Below, one piece after another: positions 59,511-64,000 of a stretch of 64,000 nucleotides of DNA (positions within the stretch are counted from its first letter, which is position 1; each line of letters opens with the position of its first letter). The stretch spans positions 73,510,857-73,574,856 of the forward strand of contig CM055092.1 of assembly GCA_029204225.1 (NCBI GenBank). Direction: 5' to 3'. Both the position numbers and the translations under genes were made by a program. Under the pieces are notes generated by a model that saw nothing but the letters and a program-made list of their open reading frames with translations, did not search any database and had not been told where the DNA came from. Source of the DNA: Diphasiastrum complanatum (taxonomy: Eukaryota; Streptophyta; Lycopodiopsida; Lycopodiales; Lycopodiaceae).

Positions 59511-62040
59511 TTGTTCGATGAACAGGATGGTACACATAATTTACTCATCACTTTTTATCTGACCATCTAGCTTACAAATCAATGTTGTACGCAATTTATG
59601 GTTTCAAGGCATATCAAATCCTGCCAATTATTCTCTCATATCTCTATTTCACGTGTTGGTTTATGACCAGGTTAGGGTGAGTTGGGTTCGAGAAACCACA
59701 AGTAGTCACTCTATTTATTAGAGAAGCATAACGATACATCTCAAGTTTGTTCTGGCCATGGGCCATTAGGGCTACAAAATTTACCAAGCCCTACAGTGTT
59801 TTCACACATTTAAGTAGCATGTTGCTAATGGGTTATCATGTGTCCTATGTGATACGCAAACGAACTCATCACATACAGTACATACAGGTATAGTTTAGTG
59901 TTGTATTGTAGGCAGTGACTAAGCCAAACTATTCTCACCTTTGTAGCAAGACATAGCGTCATGTCCTATCAACAGGATGGTACCATTTAGTTGAAATTCA
60001 CAGTCCTACCAAAGAGAACGTGCATATCGTGTCATTATAGTATGTAGTGTACATGTGTTGTGGCCCACCGAGTTATGAACTAGCTTCAAATATGAAAAAA
60101 TAGATATCCGATTATGCTACATGTAGCTAAGAATTCTATTTGGATTATAACTGCCAAACACGGTACAGTAGACAGCATGCCCATCCTACGACGAAGTACT
60201 TAGCTACAAGTAGTAACCTTCACCAGTATCAAGTTGTAACAAGTTATCGTGTGTGCTACACTACAACCCACACCCAAACAATGAATTCACCATGCCTAGT
60301 AGGATGCTGGGCTATAGGACTAGTGTGGTGTTATAATTAGCCAGCCTAGTCTTAGTTTGACCCATGTGTGGATTGCTCACTTCCTAGAGATAGATGTACC
60401 TACCATTTAAATGAATCTCTCATTAGTCTAGGGTTGCAGGGCAACCATTGCCAGTACCTCCAGAAAGTTAGGTGTTATACCTAGCCTAGACACACTCATG
60501 TCATGATTAATCAAAACGAGCTGTTCACTGATGAAATGCACAAACATACCCATACTTTAGGATTAGTGTGACCATGTCCACTAGACCTAATGATATTAGT
60601 TTAGTATTGATGCTAGTGAATTGATGATGGCATGTCTAAATGTACTAGCATAGAGTCAGAAATGACAAGTCTAGTACTGTACCAGAGGGCGAGTATCAAA
60701 GAGCACCAAGGGCTATGCATTAAGTAGCTGGAAAGTGATTACGAATATGACAATGTACTTGTAAGTGGTGATGTGGCACATGCCATGTGTCTAGGTGCTT
60801 AGCCCTATGTCCAACAATGTAATTCCTCAAACGAGATCTTATGGCATCTTTACAAGTGAGTACAAAATGTACATTAGCATTGTAGAGAGAATGTAGGACT
60901 ATTTTTTGCAATTTTTGTCTTGTTGATGGATCTCGAGGTCATGAGGTCAATTCTAGGGTTGATGACCTATTTTAGGGTATTTAATTTAGGTTTAGGTCAC
61001 ATACGATTGAGGTGTAAACCTAAACTCTAGATCCAAGAAGGATATGTATATATCATTGTAAATCTTGTGAATTTGATGATGAAAAATCGAGATTTTCCAC
61101 TTCCATCAACATTATATTTGAATGGTGAGTTAAAGCTATCATATGTAGTGATCTTATGCATTAATTATATTGCTTATAAGGTACTAAAGTTGATTACAGG
61201 TCTAGGATGCTTGCTGCACTTTTCTTTTGAGTGTTTGATCAAATCTATGTGCCTTTTGTGGAGTTAAATGCCAAGATTAGCTAGTTTTGGTAACTAGTCT
61301 TCATTCTAGCTCATAGTTTGGATCTAGATCAATCAAATGTGCATTCTCCATCACTTTTAGGATTGATTGGGATTAAATTTGCTATAAAATGTTGTCAAAG
61401 GTGTGACTACGTATGAATACAACAATTTCTCAGTTTTCTTTATTATTCTTGTCTACATTAAAAATATCATCTCCATCGCTTGACTCACTTTTATCACAAA
61501 ATTTGATATGCAAATCCTTCAATGTGTTTTTCCTATGTGGGTTGTGGATTCAGGTGATTTTTAGTTATTAATCATGTAGCTATCTTTTTCATTCCCAATT
61601 CTCAAAATAGTTGGGGGCATTATAGTACTTCTAGGCCACTATTTGAAGATTCCTTACCTCTCTCTTTTCCACACAAACTTGGGTGGAATAATTTTTTTTA
61701 ATTGTTTGATGTGCTTCTTTTCTAGCACGAGAGCTAATAAACCATCATAGGAGACACTACATGCTTTTGAATGATGCGAAAACTTTTTATCATACCACTT
61801 ATGGATATATTTTGGATTCTATGAATAATTCACTCCATCCAATCTTTATTGTTGACTTGAATTCCTATGGGGACCCTAATGTTTTTTCACTATTGTGCTA
61901 TTTTGTTTCCAATATTGAGGACCAAGTGAGGAAAATAAATTTTTGCTTGGGCATATATTGATGCTTAACATGAGTATAAAAGCTTCGCAATAATGTGACA
62001 TAAGCTTAAGCAAACCATGAAGCTCCTCAACAATGGGAAC

Positions 62041-62076
<36 letters not shown>

Positions 62077-64000
62077 TATGTAGAAGAAAGTTGATAGATA
62101 TTCCTATTTTGAATTTGAAGAGGTTGTCAAACTCCTTGCTAATGAGGGATGGTGTATATGCAACTTGGGACCCCTATTTGAATTGGAGAGCATAGATGGC
62201 CATTAATCCTAACCTTGAGGAGGAAGTTGTGCAAAGCATTTTATTTTGTTCACTATCTTGACAAACAAAATTAATTCTAAACGTTTTGAAAAGTTAAAAG
62301 TCTTGTGAAAGCATGTCAAAAGCGTTATCTAGATCCTATTTAAAGTAAGCAAAATATAGGTTGTGATATGAAGCCGCACCAAGTTTAGTCCAAATGTTCA
62401 TAATATAGGCTATTGTATGCTTGTCTTTAATGAAACATCTACATAACATAAAAGGTTTTTCAAGAGGGCAAAAGACCTTGATGGGGGAAAAATTTAATTT
62501 TGAAGATCAAGTAGAGCCTAGCATGCAAAGTAACCAGTTCAAAACCTGTAGAATTAGCATGGTTGACAGGGAAATGCTATATTAGATAGTGTTGATGAAA
62601 TGTTTTCTACAATAATAATGCATATACTGATAACAACTTACTTCTTAGTATGGATGACATACTAGCAGTAAAGCATAATAGTGACACTAGTTGGGTGGAT
62701 TTCATTATGCAATCATGCAATAGTGATGGCTAGACAATATCACCACAAAAACAAGAGTTGTTTTTGCATCCATGAAGGTGTAACTTTGAATCCACGGCTA
62801 CTCCGCTATGACATTTGGAACCTTAACCTCCTTCCTAGCTAGGGATGTACATATTGTATGTAATGAAGCAAATCACATTTTGTCATCATCCAAGGGTGGT
62901 AATCTCCATAATATATCCATAAACACATTATCAAGCTTAATATGTGTCACAAAAATCATGATTAAAAATCACATCTAAGAGAGGTCAAAATATTCCATCA
63001 AAGAGGGCTCTAAATTGTTGGAGTTCAACCAAGAGACTTTGCATTTCATATTGCATTCATGAAGGCTCCATTTCTTCAAGTCAACATAATTACAACCAAT
63101 AAAATTGCTAGAAAAGAACAAAGTCTAAATACTATAGTGGATAGTGGGGGCCCAATCTTGTAAGAATCAGATGAGACATTTTAAATATGTACAATGTATA
63201 CATTAATATACATATAAAACTATGCCAGTGAAAAATAACTAAGAGTGCAACAAAACATAAAGAAGAAAGAAATTTGGAGCAACAAAATGAAATGAAGTTT
63301 CTTACAAATACATCCTTTAGCCAAGAACAAGACTAATAATGTGTCACCTCATATGAGGGTTTACATTGAGTTTGGAGACCATCATTACATAAGACATGAT
63401 AACTTGACTTTTAGCTTTGTCATAAAGTAGTAAACCTATTGTGATGATATGCATAAAGCTAGCATGTTTTGCCTTCATATGACTTCAAGCATGAAAATGG
63501 GTTTTTAGTATATACTTTTTGGGCTTAAAATTGCAAATATATTTTCATAAAGGGAAATGAACCCTATGTATTTCATTCTTCTCTAAAACAGATTTGTTCA
63601 AAAAGTAAAAAAATTGTTAGATCTTTATTTAATGACGCAAAAAGTTGGCTCTAGGAAAGTCAACAAACGATGACAAATCTATTGGCGTGGATTCTGGTCA
63701 ATATAAGAAATGTAAGGTTGATTCCGCCGCCTCATCTTGACAAGAGCAATCCATCACCATATGAAACTTTTTGATCTAAATAATCATGAGTGATAGAAGC
63801 ATAGACGAGTGAGTTGATTGATTGATGGATTGACTAGTATATCAACATTGAAAGGGTGCTTTAATTGAGATTATATTATTTGATTGGATGAAATAATGTG
63901 TATGGAGCATAGTTGCCTGTTCTAGAATGTGAGCAAAAAAAAATTAGATGTATAATTAATTAACAAAAAGAAAACATTAAGATTTGATTTGATTTTGGGT
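59511..64000. other. Intergenic, no recognisable gene
   Basis: AT-rich; only short open frames with no recognisable domain. Contains a CA microsatellite at 62041-62074. Confidence 0.5.
62041..62074 (+). repeat. (AC)n microsatellite
   Basis: ACACGC followed by about 14 AC units. The open frame on the other strand is an artefact of the repeat. Confidence 0.95.

Overview
The window is plant nuclear DNA. It carries many Ty1/copia and Ty3/gypsy LTR retrotransposons, a hAT transposon whose transposase has introns, long GA microsatellites, PBS sites matching initiator-Met tRNA, and one multi-exon plant gene with very long introns. I cannot name the species. The TE-stuffed introns and the intron-rich form of this gene suit a large-genome vascular plant. 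There is no bacterial or organellar signal.

The one host gene I can support is an aromatic L-amino acid decarboxylase (PLP-dependent group II; tryptophan/tyrosine decarboxylase family) on the + strand, about 18.9-54.6 kb. Twelve coding segments with GT-AG introns join without a break into about 501 residues. The start codon appears to be split by the first intron (AT|G). The PLP lysine (K319), the PLP-stacking histidine (H203) and the catalytic-loop tyrosine (Y348) are all kept, which predicts a true decarboxylase, not an aldehyde synthase. Introns 9 (7.1 kb) and 11 (20.2 kb) are swollen by transposons.

Left flank (1-18.4 kb): the 3' end of one Copia element, a second broken + strand Copia with its 3' LTR, a likely minus-strand Gypsy LTR, a + strand Gypsy integrase remnant, and a minus-strand Copia with its 5' LTR and PBS. 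The last two Copia elements share an LTR family. Intron 8 holds a small element with palindromic GGAACG ends. Intron 9 holds the hAT element, bordered by GC-rich repeats, telomere-like motifs and GA tracts.

Intron 11 (33.7-53.9 kb) holds Gypsy gag remnants, a very young chromodomain Gypsy (LTRs differ at one of 358 positions, 5-bp TSD), and a nested stack: an old Copia interrupted by a second Gypsy, itself interrupted by another Copia. An inversion of about 0.9 kb then cut through this stack. It can be read from both rejoined breakpoints.

Right flank (54.6-64 kb): a Copia RNase H fragment, an LTR piece holding a minisatellite, three PBS-like copies, and a pair of inverted repeats. One arm of that pair carries an 84-bp tRNA-derived SINE with a 16-bp TSD; the other arm keeps the empty site. 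I recognise no second host gene.
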